A model generated the notes under the pieces. The model was not told the origin of the DNA, made no database searches, and saw only the letters and a list, made by a program, of their open reading frames with translations. Shown in pieces: positions 1 to 7,100 of a DNA stretch of 8,126 nt. Location of the stretch: assembly GCA_965369445.1 (NCBI GenBank), contig CBDUQU010000133.1, forward strand, positions 1 to 8,126, read 5' to 3'. The stretch is from SM23-73-3 sp965369445 (lineage in GTDB: Bacteria > Zixibacteria > MSB-5A5 > SM1-73). A program made the translations under genes and the position numbers. Positions within the stretch are counted from its first letter, which is position 1. Each line of letters starts with the position of its first letter.

Positions 1-263
1 CCGCAGTCCTCAGGGTCAAAGTATATTGCATTTTTGTCGCCCGCCCGCCAGTTTGCAAAATAGAAACCTGTAATCCAGTTGGTGTACTCCAGTTCGCAAT
101 AGTCTTTTTCCCCGGCAGCAACCGGAGGTTTAACCGGCACGATCTGGTCAGCCGGAATTCGACTGGGGGATCGTTCTTCAAAAGACCAGGCGACTGAATT
201 CACAGTGAGCACTGTGCCAAGCAGTAAGCCCACCACCACTATCGGCATTAGCCATCGTTTCAT
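1..263 (-). CDS. Secreted protein, N-terminal fragment; paralogue of the adjacent 608-residue protein
   Basis: Partial gene: the first 87 codons are present and the rest lies beyond the left edge of the window. The ATG at 263-261 is supported by a strong Shine-Dalgarno AAGGAG (278-273) with 9 bases of spacing. Residues 1-25 form a typical signal peptide: MKRW, a hydrophobic core rich in Val, Leu and Gly, and a possible SVA cleavage site near residue 25. A Pro/Val-rich linker follows (about 30-50). Residues 55-87 then match residues 55-87 of the protein at 564-2390 without gaps, 15 of 33 identical. Shared residues include Cys56, Tyr60, FYF at 67-69, AGD at 74-76, AIY at 79-81, DPE at 83-85 and Cys87. 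By inference it is exported across the inner membrane and carries the same uncharacterised N-terminal domain. Whether it also has a peptidase domain and a sorting domain cannot be seen. No function is assigned. Confidence 0.85.
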   Translation of the reverse strand, partial: MKRWLMPIVVVGLLLGTVLTVNSVAWSFEERSPSRIPADQIVPVKPPVAAGEKDYCELEYTNWITGFYFANWRAGDKNAIYFDPEDC

Positions 264-272
264 GGTCTTCTA

Positions 273-278
273 CTCCTT
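273..278 (-). promoter_or_regulatory. Ribosome binding site of the left-edge secreted protein
   Basis: AAGGAG reads on the minus strand nine bases before the ATG at 263. It fixes the start codon of a gene whose 3' end is not visible. Confidence 0.75.
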
Positions 279-285
279 GAGACTG

Positions 286-307
286 TGAAACCTCACCAGA
301 GGTTTCA
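286..307 (-). repeat. Perfect hairpin in the leader of the left-edge gene
   Basis: A 9-base perfect inverted repeat (TGAAACCTC on the plus strand, 4-base loop ACCA, GAGGTTTCA). On the transcript it would fold as UGAAACCUC-UGGU-GAGGUUUCA, ending 7 bases before the Shine-Dalgarno sequence of the gene starting at 263. No run of U follows, so it is not a normal intrinsic terminator. It could be a 5' stabilising hairpin, a translational control element or a dyad operator; the sequence does not say which. Confidence 0.6.
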
Positions 308-388
308 GGTTAGAGATTTGCGCTTGTCCTGCTTGGATTTAATCCCCTACTGGTTACCCTTCTGATCTGCCTTAGTTTTGTTTTCCCA

Positions 389-416
389 AATATACGGGCC
401 CATCGACAGAATGCAA
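389..416 (-). promoter_or_regulatory. Candidate promoter for the left-edge gene (proximal)
   Basis: On the minus strand TTGCAT (416-411), a 16-base spacer, then TATATT (394-389). The -10 box matches five of six consensus bases; the -35 box matches only three. Transcription from here would give a leader of about 120 bases containing the hairpin at 286-307. It competes with another candidate at 425-454; at most one may be real. Confidence 0.35.
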
Positions 417-424
417 CTGATTTA

Positions 425-454
425 TCTATACCAGATTGAAATTGTTTTTGTCCA
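425..454 (-). promoter_or_regulatory. Candidate promoter for the left-edge gene (distal)
   Basis: On the minus strand TGGACA (454-449), an 18-base spacer, then TATAGA (430-425). The -35 box matches five of six consensus bases and the -10 box four of six. It lies about 35 bases upstream of the proximal candidate and would drive the same gene. Confidence 0.3.
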
Positions 455-563
455 TTCTTTGGGTCGCACGCCATTCAACAACCCACCGCACCGGATCGCT
501 GCTCAACCATTCTCTTAATCCCGACAACCTGCATCCGTTCCATCCGTTGACCGATTGGTTGAT

Positions 564-2390
564 TTATTTCAGCAGCACCATCCGTCTGGTTTGGGTGAAC
601 TGCCCGACCCGCAGTTGATAGAAGTAAATCCCGGAGCTCAAGTCTTTTCCCGATTCATCTTTTCCATCCCAGGTTACCGAGACATCTCCGCTCTGCCTTT
701 CATTGTTGACCAGCGTTCTCACCTTCTGACCTAGGATATTGTAGATGATCAGCGACACCTCGGTTCTCTTGAAGAGACTATACTTAATCATTGTCTGGTT
801 ATTGAAGGGATTAGGATAGCTCTGACGAAGCTCGAAGCGTGTGGGAAGTATCTCCTCATCTTCCGTAACCAGGGTGGGCTTTTCTAAAATCATGACGGCA
901 TATTCCACCACCGCATACAGACTCTCTACAGGGTCGTAAGCGTGGTAGTCTTGATCAGGCTGAAAATTCAGTCCGTCGAATCCGGAAATCCAGGGCAGAT
1001 CCTCGCCCTGAAGATCTCTCAGAATCCATGCTCCGACATAAGGACCGACCGAAAGCGTGTCTGAAACATATGCATCGTGGGAGACGAACCCCGCGGCATT
1101 GTGAAGCGTGTCATCGTCTGGATGCGGATCATGGGTTGGCAGAACCCTTCCCCTTGCCCCGGATTCAGCGTTGTCCACTGCCGGGTCGCTCACCCCCATC
1201 CAGAGCTTCGATTCGCACGCTCCGGCAGCCGAGACATAATGCCCTCCAATTCGGTGCCATGTAGCGCCTATATTCTGCCAAAGTCCCACCAGAAGTATGA
1301 CACCGGCTGGGTTCGCCATCGAGTCTGCGACTTCACGAAAGGTTGGGTTTTCCAGTTGGATGGAGTATAAATCCAAACCGTAATCTGCAAAAAGAGAATC
1401 CAGACCGGCTTTAACTGAATCCACCAGCGTTCCGCCAGCTGCGGATGGATCGGTGTGAAAATAGAAAGAGAGCAGTCGAATCAGGCTATCCGGATTGGCT
1501 ATGGAGGGGATGGGATCCAGCCAGACCATACAGTTGGCCAGTGATGTGGGGCCACACATTGCCATCGAATCGGAGCCGAACTGATGTTGATCAAAGTCCG
1601 GCATGCCGCTCGGGGCCTTGGTGGTTTTAGCCATCCAATCCCAACATATATTACAGTCTATGGCTTGTGGATACCCGGTGACGCGTATGATGGCCCTTCC
1701 AGGAGTCGCCCACGGCACCCAGAAATCATACCATTCAACGTAGCTGTTATTCCAACGAACCCAGTTGTCATTGGTGTCGGGGCAATCAGTCACATCACTC
1801 ATTACCACGCCGGGATAGAGAGGTTCGGTCCCGCCGGAATAAACGATTTCCAGGAAAAACGGAGAGGTAACGCAGAAGTTTGTGTCCAGATAGAGATTCA
1901 ACGGGTCTCCGGGATCGTCAGAATTGAAAGCCGAATCCATCGGAATGGTGAAGGTCTTGGAATGGCTGGGCAAGCCGGGCCTGATGGTCCCGGGATTCAG
2001 CGTATCCTCGGTGGTATCGACGCTCACGATGTTCACCTTGATCTCTACCGGCCAGGTAAAGGAGCTCCCAGGACCGTCCAGATAAAGGTGCACGTTGGTC
2101 AGCTTAAAGGGATAGGTGCTGTCGAATCCGCAGAACTCCGGGTCTATGTAGATTGCCATCCCGTCTCCTGCCTCCAACCAGGGGAAATAGAAAGTGGCTG
2201 AGCCGTCATCATATTGAATTGTGCAGAAGCCAAAATCACCCTTTGGAGAAAAGGATGGATACGAAACCGGACCGGGAGAAATCCGCACCGGCTGTTGTCT
2301 CTCGAAGCCATACCCGGAAGAGGCAATCAACAATACAAACCAGAGGAAGAGCAGGGTAATCCATGCAGGAACGGCAACTCTCTTGTTCAA
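564..2390 (-). CDS. Secreted papain-like/C39-like cysteine peptidase-type protein with T9SS-type C-terminal sorting domain
   Basis: 608 residues, starting with TTG at 2390-2388 behind a strong AGAGGAG. A signal peptide covers about residues 1-28. Residues 50-240 form a beta-rich, aromatic-rich domain with four or more cysteines (56, 87, 173, 203); its first part is shared with the truncated neighbour. Residues 245-460 look papain-like, closest to the C39-like group: DFDQ at 265-268 (possible oxyanion-hole Gln), CGPTSLAN at 279-286 with nucleophile Cys279, GGHYVSAAG with His384, and SDPA with Asp402. The Cys-His-Asp order is that of papain-fold enzymes. Residues 515-608 carry LRQSYPNPFN, an IYNILGQKVRTL strand pair, GKDLSSGIYFYQL and a basic C-terminus. 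This is the pattern of type IX secretion (TIGR04183-like) or FlgD-like C-terminal domains. It is probably exported and then surface-anchored or released. Activity and substrate are unknown, and the domain could be binding-only. It has its own promoter, separate from the efflux operon. Confidence 0.85.
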   Translation of the reverse strand: MNKRVAVPAWITLLFLWFVLLIASSGYGFERQQPVRISPGPVSYPSFSPKGDFGFCTIQYDDGSATFYFPWLEAGDGMAIYIDPEFCGFDSTYPFKLTNVHLYLDGPGSSFTWPVEIKVNIVSVDTTEDTLNPGTIRPGLPSHSKTFTIPMDSAFNSDDPGDPLNLYLDTNFCVTSPFFLEIVYSGGTEPLYPGVVMSDVTDCPDTNDNWVRWNNSYVEWYDFWVPWATPGRAIIRVTGYPQAIDCNICWDWMAKTTKAPSGMPDFDQHQFGSDSMAMCGPTSLANCMVWLDPIPSIANPDSLIRLLSFYFHTDPSAAGGTLVDSVKAGLDSLFADYGLDLYSIQLENPTFREVADSMANPAGVILLVGLWQNIGATWHRIGGHYVSAAGACESKLWMGVSDPAVDNAESGARGRVLPTHDPHPDDDTLHNAAGFVSHDAYVSDTLSVGPYVGAWILRDLQGEDLPWISGFDGLNFQPDQDYHAYDPVESLYAVVEYAVMILEKPTLVTEDEEILPTRFELRQSYPNPFNNQTMIKYSLFKRTEVSLIIYNILGQKVRTLVNNERQSGDVSVTWDGKDESGKDLSSGIYFYQLRVGQFTQTRRMVLLK

Positions 2391-2397
2391 TTCACTT

Positions 2398-2404
2398 CTC
2401 CTCT
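2398..2404 (-). promoter_or_regulatory. Ribosome binding site that fixes a TTG start
   Basis: AGAGGAG on the minus strand, seven bases before TTG at 2390-2388. No ATG or GTG lies in frame nearby with comparable spacing. The signal peptide also begins right at this TTG (NKRVAVPAW follows), so the rare start codon is the best choice. Confidence 0.75.
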
Positions 2405-2418
2405 GCTTTCAGCCAACG

Positions 2419-2447
2419 AGTATACAAAGTGAATACGAAAAAGACAA
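2419..2447 (-). promoter_or_regulatory. Sigma-70-like promoter of the 608-residue secreted protein
   Basis: On the minus strand TTGTCT (2447-2442), an exactly 17-base spacer, then TATACT (2424-2419). The -10 box matches five of six consensus bases, the -35 box four of six. Transcription would begin near 2413-2412, giving a leader of about 20 bases that just includes the AGAGGAG ribosome binding site. Spacing, position and strand all agree with the gene start. Confidence 0.6.
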
Positions 2448-2598
2448 GAGATTTTGCGATGCACCAGCTAACAAGGTTCATGGGGAAACGGGGGCTGCGC
2501 GGACGCTGGGAAAAAGCGGCATGGCTCCTCATGAATGTTGTCCCGGACGGGTCTCCGCCATCCACAAGGAACTGATTCTGAAGGTAATCCTTAAAAGA

Positions 2599-2657
2599 TG
2601 CTTGGGAAGAGCTGGGGACGATAATCCACAGATCCAAATGGAAATCCCCAGCAAGCA
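2599..2657 (-). repeat. Interrupted inverted repeat downstream of the efflux operon, possible operon-end hairpin
   Basis: GCTGGGGA (2611-2618) pairs perfectly with TCCCCAGC (2645-2652) across 26 bases. The pairing continues outward with TGCTT (2599-2603) and AAGCA (2653-2657), leaving a 7-base bulge on one side. On the minus-strand transcript the structure is followed by UCUUUU (2598-2593). It is the best candidate for the 3' end of the operon mRNA, but the large loop, the bulge and the short U-run make it a poor intrinsic terminator. Confidence 0.35.
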
Positions 2658-2672
2658 CGATGAGGTTCCGGT

Positions 2673-2714
2673 CTTGACTCTTAACTCTTTACTCTTAACT
2701 CTTGACCCTTGCCC
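2673..2714. repeat. Heptamer tandem repeat, six units, consensus CTTRACT
   Basis: Six consecutive 7-base units on the plus strand: CTTGACT, CTTAACT, CTTTACT, CTTAACT, CTTGACC, CTTGCCC. The fourth base runs G, A, T, A, G, G, and the last two units have drifted to CC ends. On the transcribed minus strand it reads as AGTYAAG-type units starting 8 bases after the channel stop codon. Seven is not a multiple of three and the tract codes for nothing, so it is a non-coding short-sequence repeat. Confidence 0.85.
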
Positions 2715-2721
2715 CTGTTTT

Positions 2722-4017
2722 TCAATCCTTCCCGATGGCCTTCTCGTACCTGGCTTTGGCGATCAGATAATCTGATTGCGCCTGAAGATAGTTGGTCTCG
2801 GCCAGGGTCTGGGCGAATTCGGTGTCCATCAGCTCCAGGTTGGTCAGCATGCCTTTCTGGTATTGCACCCTGGCGATACGTAGGGCCTCTTTGGCTTGCT
2901 TCACATTCTCCTGTTGGGAGAGGATATTCTCCCGGGCTAAGTTCAGATCTGAGATGGCCTGGCTGATCTCCAGCCTGATCAAATCACGGATCTGTTGGTC
3001 GGCTATGTCCAGTTGTTTCAGGTCGGATTTCGCCTGTTTCACTCTGGACCTGGTCAGAAAACCGTCAAACAGAGGAAAGCTCAAGGCCAGGGTGAAATTC
3101 CAATCCGTCTTCCACTCATCTTCGCTGTAATATGGTCTTTTGTATTCGTAATTTGCCGCTCCAAACAAGGATGGCTTGTTGCCAGCCTTTGCCAAAGCCA
3201 GAGCTTTCCTTCCGATTCTTTCTTGCTGTGACACCAGCTTAAGCTCGGAGCGATTCTTGAAGGCAAGCTCCTCGGCCTGAGATTGATCCACCTGACCCGG
3301 CTCACTCTCCAAGGTGCCTTCCAGATTCACCGAATCGCTCAAACTGATTCCCAGAAGGTTCTTCAGATTGTCCAGGGTCAGATGATATAGATTCTTCGCC
3401 TGAACCAGCGGAGGCTTGGCGTTAGCCAGTTGAACCTTCACTCTCAGCACGTCAAACTCCGGGGCGTATCCCTTATCGTATCTCTCCTGTACCGTGCTGA
3501 GATGATCCTTGATTCGGGCAATTGACCCCTCTCTCACCGTGATCAATTCTTTCGCCAAAAGAGCACCGTAAAAAAGCGATACCACGCTGAACCTAATCTC
3601 CTGTTGAGTCTTCCTGTGTTCCTCCTGAGTTAGGGAAAGACCATACCTGGCGATGTCGTAGCTGTTTTTGATTTTCCCCCAGGTGAAAACCGGCTGTTCG
3701 AGCGAGAGAACAAGGTTGTAGTTGTTCGCGGTTCCAAAGTCGATGGTCATGCCGGGCACGTCGAATCCGGGAACCCGGCCCAAACGGGTGTAGCTTCCGC
3801 TGAAGGATAGCTGGGGGTAGAACCCGGAGCGGGCCTCCTCCACCCTGTATCTCGAAGAATTGATATTCTCCTTTAGCTGAAGAAGAGTTTTATTATTCTG
3901 ATAAGCAATCTCCAGGCACTGATCGAGATTTAGACTGTGCGTTTCTGCTTGAGCCGAAGCGACCAAGAGAAGTACAAAGGAAATTGCGACAATCACTTGC
4001 TTAGATCTTTCCAACAT
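2722..4017 (-). CDS. TolC-family outer-membrane efflux channel
   Basis: 431 residues, normal for the outer membrane efflux protein (OEP) family, and complete. The ATG at 4017-4015 follows AGGAG (4028-4024) with 6 bases of spacing. A signal peptide ends with SAQA, with likely cleavage after Ala24. Two OEP repeats follow. The first (about 28-225) has LDQCLEIAYQNN, the strand region LSFSGSYTRLG and LVLSLEQPVFTWGK, then long helices ending in NLKNLLG. The second (about 245-428) has AFKNRSELKLVSQQ, PSLFGAANYEY, FTLALSFPLFDGF and a long Gln/Ala/Leu-rich helix ending in IAKARYEKAIG. No acylated lipobox cysteine follows the signal peptide. By family knowledge it forms a trimeric beta-barrel and periplasmic tunnel that gives the RND pump its exit. 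It is the last gene of the efflux operon, 86 bases after the pump gene. Confidence 0.95.
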   Translation of the reverse strand: MLERSKQVIVAISFVLLLVASAQAETHSLNLDQCLEIAYQNNKTLLQLKENINSSRYRVEEARSGFYPQLSFSGSYTRLGRVPGFDVPGMTIDFGTANNYNLVLSLEQPVFTWGKIKNSYDIARYGLSLTQEEHRKTQQEIRFSVVSLFYGALLAKELITVREGSIARIKDHLSTVQERYDKGYAPEFDVLRVKVQLANAKPPLVQAKNLYHLTLDNLKNLLGISLSDSVNLEGTLESEPGQVDQSQAEELAFKNRSELKLVSQQERIGRKALALAKAGNKPSLFGAANYEYKRPYYSEDEWKTDWNFTLALSFPLFDGFLTRSRVKQAKSDLKQLDIADQQIRDLIRLEISQAISDLNLARENILSQQENVKQAKEALRIARVQYQKGMLTNLELMDTEFAQTLAETNYLQAQSDYLIAKARYEKAIGKD

Positions 4018-4023
4018 GCCTAT

Positions 4024-4028
4024 CTCCT
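4024..4028 (-). promoter_or_regulatory. Ribosome binding site of the TolC-family gene
   Basis: AGGAG on the minus strand, six bases before the ATG. It starts 16 bases after the end of the cloverleaf element at 4045-4103, so it remains unpaired when that element folds. Confidence 0.7.
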
Positions 4029-4044
4029 AAAGAGGTCTTGCTAT

Positions 4045-4103
4045 CGATAGCTGCGCCCTTCAGGGTGCGTCTCTTCGCCCCGCCAGAGGCGGGGCGGCTA
4101 CCG
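4045..4103 (-). repeat. REP-like cloverleaf inverted-repeat element between pump and channel genes
   Basis: Three nested stems fill the 86-base gap. The outer stem pairs 4045-4051 (CGATAGC) with 4097-4103 (GCTACCG), with one G-U wobble on the minus-strand RNA. The first inner stem is 9 perfect base pairs, CGCCCCGCC (4076-4084) with GGCGGGGCG (4088-4096) around a 3-base loop. The second inner stem pairs GCGCCC (4053-4058) with GGGTGC (4063-4068) around TTCA, with one mismatch on the minus-strand RNA. The outer stem abuts the pump stop codon (4106-4104). There is no U-run, so this is not an ordinary terminator. Repetitive extragenic palindromes in this position often protect upstream mRNA or adjust expression between operon genes; that role is inferred here. 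Confidence 0.7.
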
Positions 4104-7100
4104 TCAGAGTTTCCTGTTGTCTGAACCGGACTTGTTTCTCTTGAACCACCTCTCGAAATCGTCCACCAACACGTATGCAACAGGCACCACAACCAGAGAG
4201 AGGAAGGTGGAGGTGATCAATCCGCCGATGACCGTTATTCCCATCACCTGTCTCCACTCCGCCCCCTCTCCCCAACCCAGAGCCGCGGGTACCATTCCCA
4301 TGATCATGGCCATCGAGGTCATCACGATGGGACGGAAGCGAATGGGTCCGGCAGTCAAAAGGGCCTCAATTCTCTCCATCCCACGGTTTCTCAGAGTGAT
4401 GGTGTAATCCACCAGCAGGATGGAGTTCTTGGTGACGATTCCGAAAAGCAGAATTATTCCCACCATGGCCTGTATGTTTATTCTCTGTCCGGTTAAGAAT
4501 ATCGCGAGAAACGCTCCTACCGCTGCCAGGGGCAGTGCCAGCATAATGGTGAAGGGATGCAGAAAGGAGTTGAACTGAGATGCCAAAACCATGTAGATGA
4601 AGATGACAGCCAGAGCCAAGGCCAGACCTAAATTGGAGAACATCTCCTCCATGGTTTCAGCCAAGCCCCGCATCTCAATCTTGTATCCGGATGGTAAGTT
4701 CAGCTGGGAGAGCTCCCGGTTTATGTCATCAATTATGCTCCCCAGGGGTCTGCCGGCAACGTTGGCGGTAACCGTCGCCAGTCTCTCACGATTCTGGCGC
4801 AAGATGGTGGTCGGTCCGGTGGCTTCGACAAAACTGGCTATGGCTTTCAAGGGAACCGAAGCTCCCGAGAGCGTGTGAATGCGGATAGAAGCGATATCAT
4901 CTAAGTTGTTTTTCTGGGTCGGAGTTAGGCTCACCCGCACGTCTATCTCCCTATCCCTTTCCCGATACTTGGTGGCGACCGTCCCATCCACCAGCGAACG
5001 CAGGGTGGATGCAATCTGCCCGGTGGAGATGCCTAATCGATTAGCCTGTTTTCGGTCGATCACCACCTGCACCTCAGGCTTGCCTCCCCTTAGTGATCTG
5101 TCGGCATCCACCGCCCCAGGAGTATTTTCCACGATCTCCAGAACCCTCCGGGAAAGCAGGTCCAGAACATCGATGTCGGGACCCTTGATATAAAGCTCCA
5201 CCGGAAGCTGTTCCTCTCCCTCAAACATTCCGATCATGGAGACCTTAGACTTTATTCCGGGAAATTCAGCCAGCATCCTTCTGACCTCCTCCTCCACTTC
5301 GGGAGTATGTTTTTCTCTCTCATCCACCGGAATCAGCTCCACCCTCAAGGCCGCCTGGTTGGCGGCACCCATGTTCAATCCTACAGTGGTGAATACCGCC
5401 TTCACCTCCGGTATACCTAAAAGCATGTCCTCCAACTCGGCCGTGATCCTTTCTGTATTTGAAATGGAACTACCTATGGCGGTTTCGATCTCCACCCTGA
5501 ACTCTCCCCGGTCTCCTTCCGGAAACAGCTCCTTGCCAATGAAGGGGATTAAGCTAAGGCTCAACAAGAACGACACCCCGGCGAGAGTCAAAACCACGGT
5601 TTTATGATTAAGCGACCAGACCAGCAACTTGCGATACTCCCGATTGACCCGACCGTAAAACCTATCGAAAGGACGAAAGAGCTTCTTGACCAAGCCCTCC
5701 TCGCCCTTTTGCCGTCCCAGGAATCTGGCGGAGAGCATGGGTGCCATGGTGAATGAGTCCCAGAGGGAATACATCACCGCGAAGGTGACGGTAAAAGCAA
5801 AAGCCTGGAAGAACTTTCCTATGATTCCACCCATATAGGCCACCGGCAGGAACACCGCCGCTATGGAGAAGGTACAGGCCATCACCGCCAGCCCCACCTC
5901 GGAGGTTCCGAAGCTGGCCGCCTTCTCCGGCTCCATCCCTGTTTCTATATGTCTGAAAATATTCTCCCGTACCACTATGGCATCGTCGATTAAAATCCCC
6001 ACCGCCAGGGAAAGCCCCATCAAGGTCATCATGTTTATGCTGTAACCCAGAGCATACATCAGCATGAAGGTGGCGAAGATGGACGTGGGAATGGCCAGAG
6101 CAGCGATGATTGTCGACCGGATGTTTCCCAAAAACAGGAACACCACGATGGTGACGAACAGCGCGCCCAGAAACAAGGTGCGCATGGTGTCGTCTACCGA
6201 TCGACGGATGTACCTGGATTGATCCGCGGCGATCTCTATGGTCGTTCCGGCGGGAAGCTCTTTCTCCAGGTTTTTTAGAGTCTTTTTCAGGTTATCGCAT
6301 ACCTTGACCGTATTCCCCCCGGACTGCTTTCGCACGATGAAGGATACCGACGGCCTGCCATTCAGCTTGGCTATCTCCCTCAGCTCTTTGAAGCTGTCCT
6401 TGACTCTGGCAACGTCCCGCAAATAGATGGGAATCCCCTGCCGGCTGGCCACGATTATGTCATCGATCTGGTCCGGGCTTTCGAACTCACCGGTGGTGCG
6501 CAGGATGATCTCGCGCGGTTCCTGATTCATTCGCCCGCCCGGAACGTTGAGATTTTCCGAGGCCAGCGCCTGTATGATCCTTTGGACGGGGATATCGTAG
6601 GCTTCCAGCTTGCGGCCGTCCAACTCTACCCTGATCTCTCTCTCCAATCCCCCGATCAGTTCAACCCCGGCGACCCCCTCGGTCTGTTCAATTCTATTCT
6701 TGACCTTATCTTCAGCCAGATCTCTTAACTGATTCAGGGGCATGTCACTGGCAAAGCCGAAGACCATCACCGGAGTAGCGGAGACGTCGAAGCGCACGAT
6801 GGTCGGCTCCTCCACCCCCTCGGGCAGTTGATCTCTGATGGTCGACATCTGTTCCCTTACGTCCTGATCTGCCTCCCTGACCTCGACCTCCATGTGGAAT
6901 TCGAGAAAGACCTGCGAGTACCCTTCGGCCGAGGTGGAGTAGATGTTCTTCAGTCCGGAGACGGAGCTCATTCCCTCCTCCAGCTTCTCGGTCACCTGAT
7001 TCTCAATCTCTTTGGCCCCTGCTCCCGGATAGATGGTGGTGATGGTTATGAAGGGGAAGGAGACATCCGGCATCAAATCGATGGGGATGCGGGTATAGGA

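Larger units (their letters stand above)
264..563. other. Intergenic region between the two paralogous secreted-protein genes
   Basis: This 300-base stretch holds no credible gene. The only reading frame of note (436-618, plus) runs into the 3' end of the 608-residue gene and has no ribosome binding site or recognisable protein. The region holds the leader hairpin, the ribosome binding site and two candidate minus-strand promoters. No intrinsic terminator follows the TAA at 566-564: there is only a weak, widely spaced 7-base inverted repeat (503-509 with 556-562) and no T-run. Read-through from the upstream gene is therefore possible. Confidence 0.6.
2391..2721. other. Intergenic region between the efflux operon and the secreted peptidase gene
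   Basis: 331 bases without a convincing gene. A GTG-started frame of 88 codons on the minus strand (2658-2392) has no Shine-Dalgarno sequence, overlaps the promoter and has no recognisable domain; plus-strand frames here extend into the antisense of neighbouring genes. What it does hold is the heptamer repeat (2673-2714), an interrupted inverted repeat (2599-2657), the promoter (2419-2447) and the ribosome binding site (2398-2404). Confidence 0.6.

Noticed and set aside
532..549. Short tandem repeat of CATCCGTT, two copies
   Set aside because: Only two copies of an 8-9-base word; it can arise by chance and has no visible role.
503..562. Inverted repeat TCAACCA/TGGTTGA as a terminator for the secreted peptidase gene
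   Set aside because: Seven pairs separated by 46 bases and no T-run, too weak to call a terminator.
436..618. 60-codon plus-strand frame near the left end
   Set aside because: It overlaps the 3' end of the secreted protein gene on the other strand and has no ribosome binding site or conserved features.
1584..2201. 205-codon reading frame on the plus strand
   Set aside because: It is fully antisense to the 608-residue secreted protein, whose domains and motifs are clear, and has no ribosome binding site or recognisable motif of its own.
2392..2658. 88-codon GTG-started frame on the minus strand after the TolC-family gene
   Set aside because: No Shine-Dalgarno sequence, no recognisable domain, and it runs through the promoter and ribosome binding site of the next gene. 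The start is only the first GTG in a chance open frame.
2221..2775. 184-codon plus-strand reading frame across the intergenic gap
   Set aside because: It begins antisense to the secreted protein gene, crosses a promoter, an inverted repeat and the heptamer tract, and ends antisense to the TolC-family gene. Composition is not protein-like and no domain is seen.
4076..4096. GC-rich hairpin as an intrinsic terminator between pump and channel genes
   Set aside because: The stem is strong but no U-run follows on the minus-strand RNA. The channel gene has no promoter of its own that I can see, so read-through is expected.
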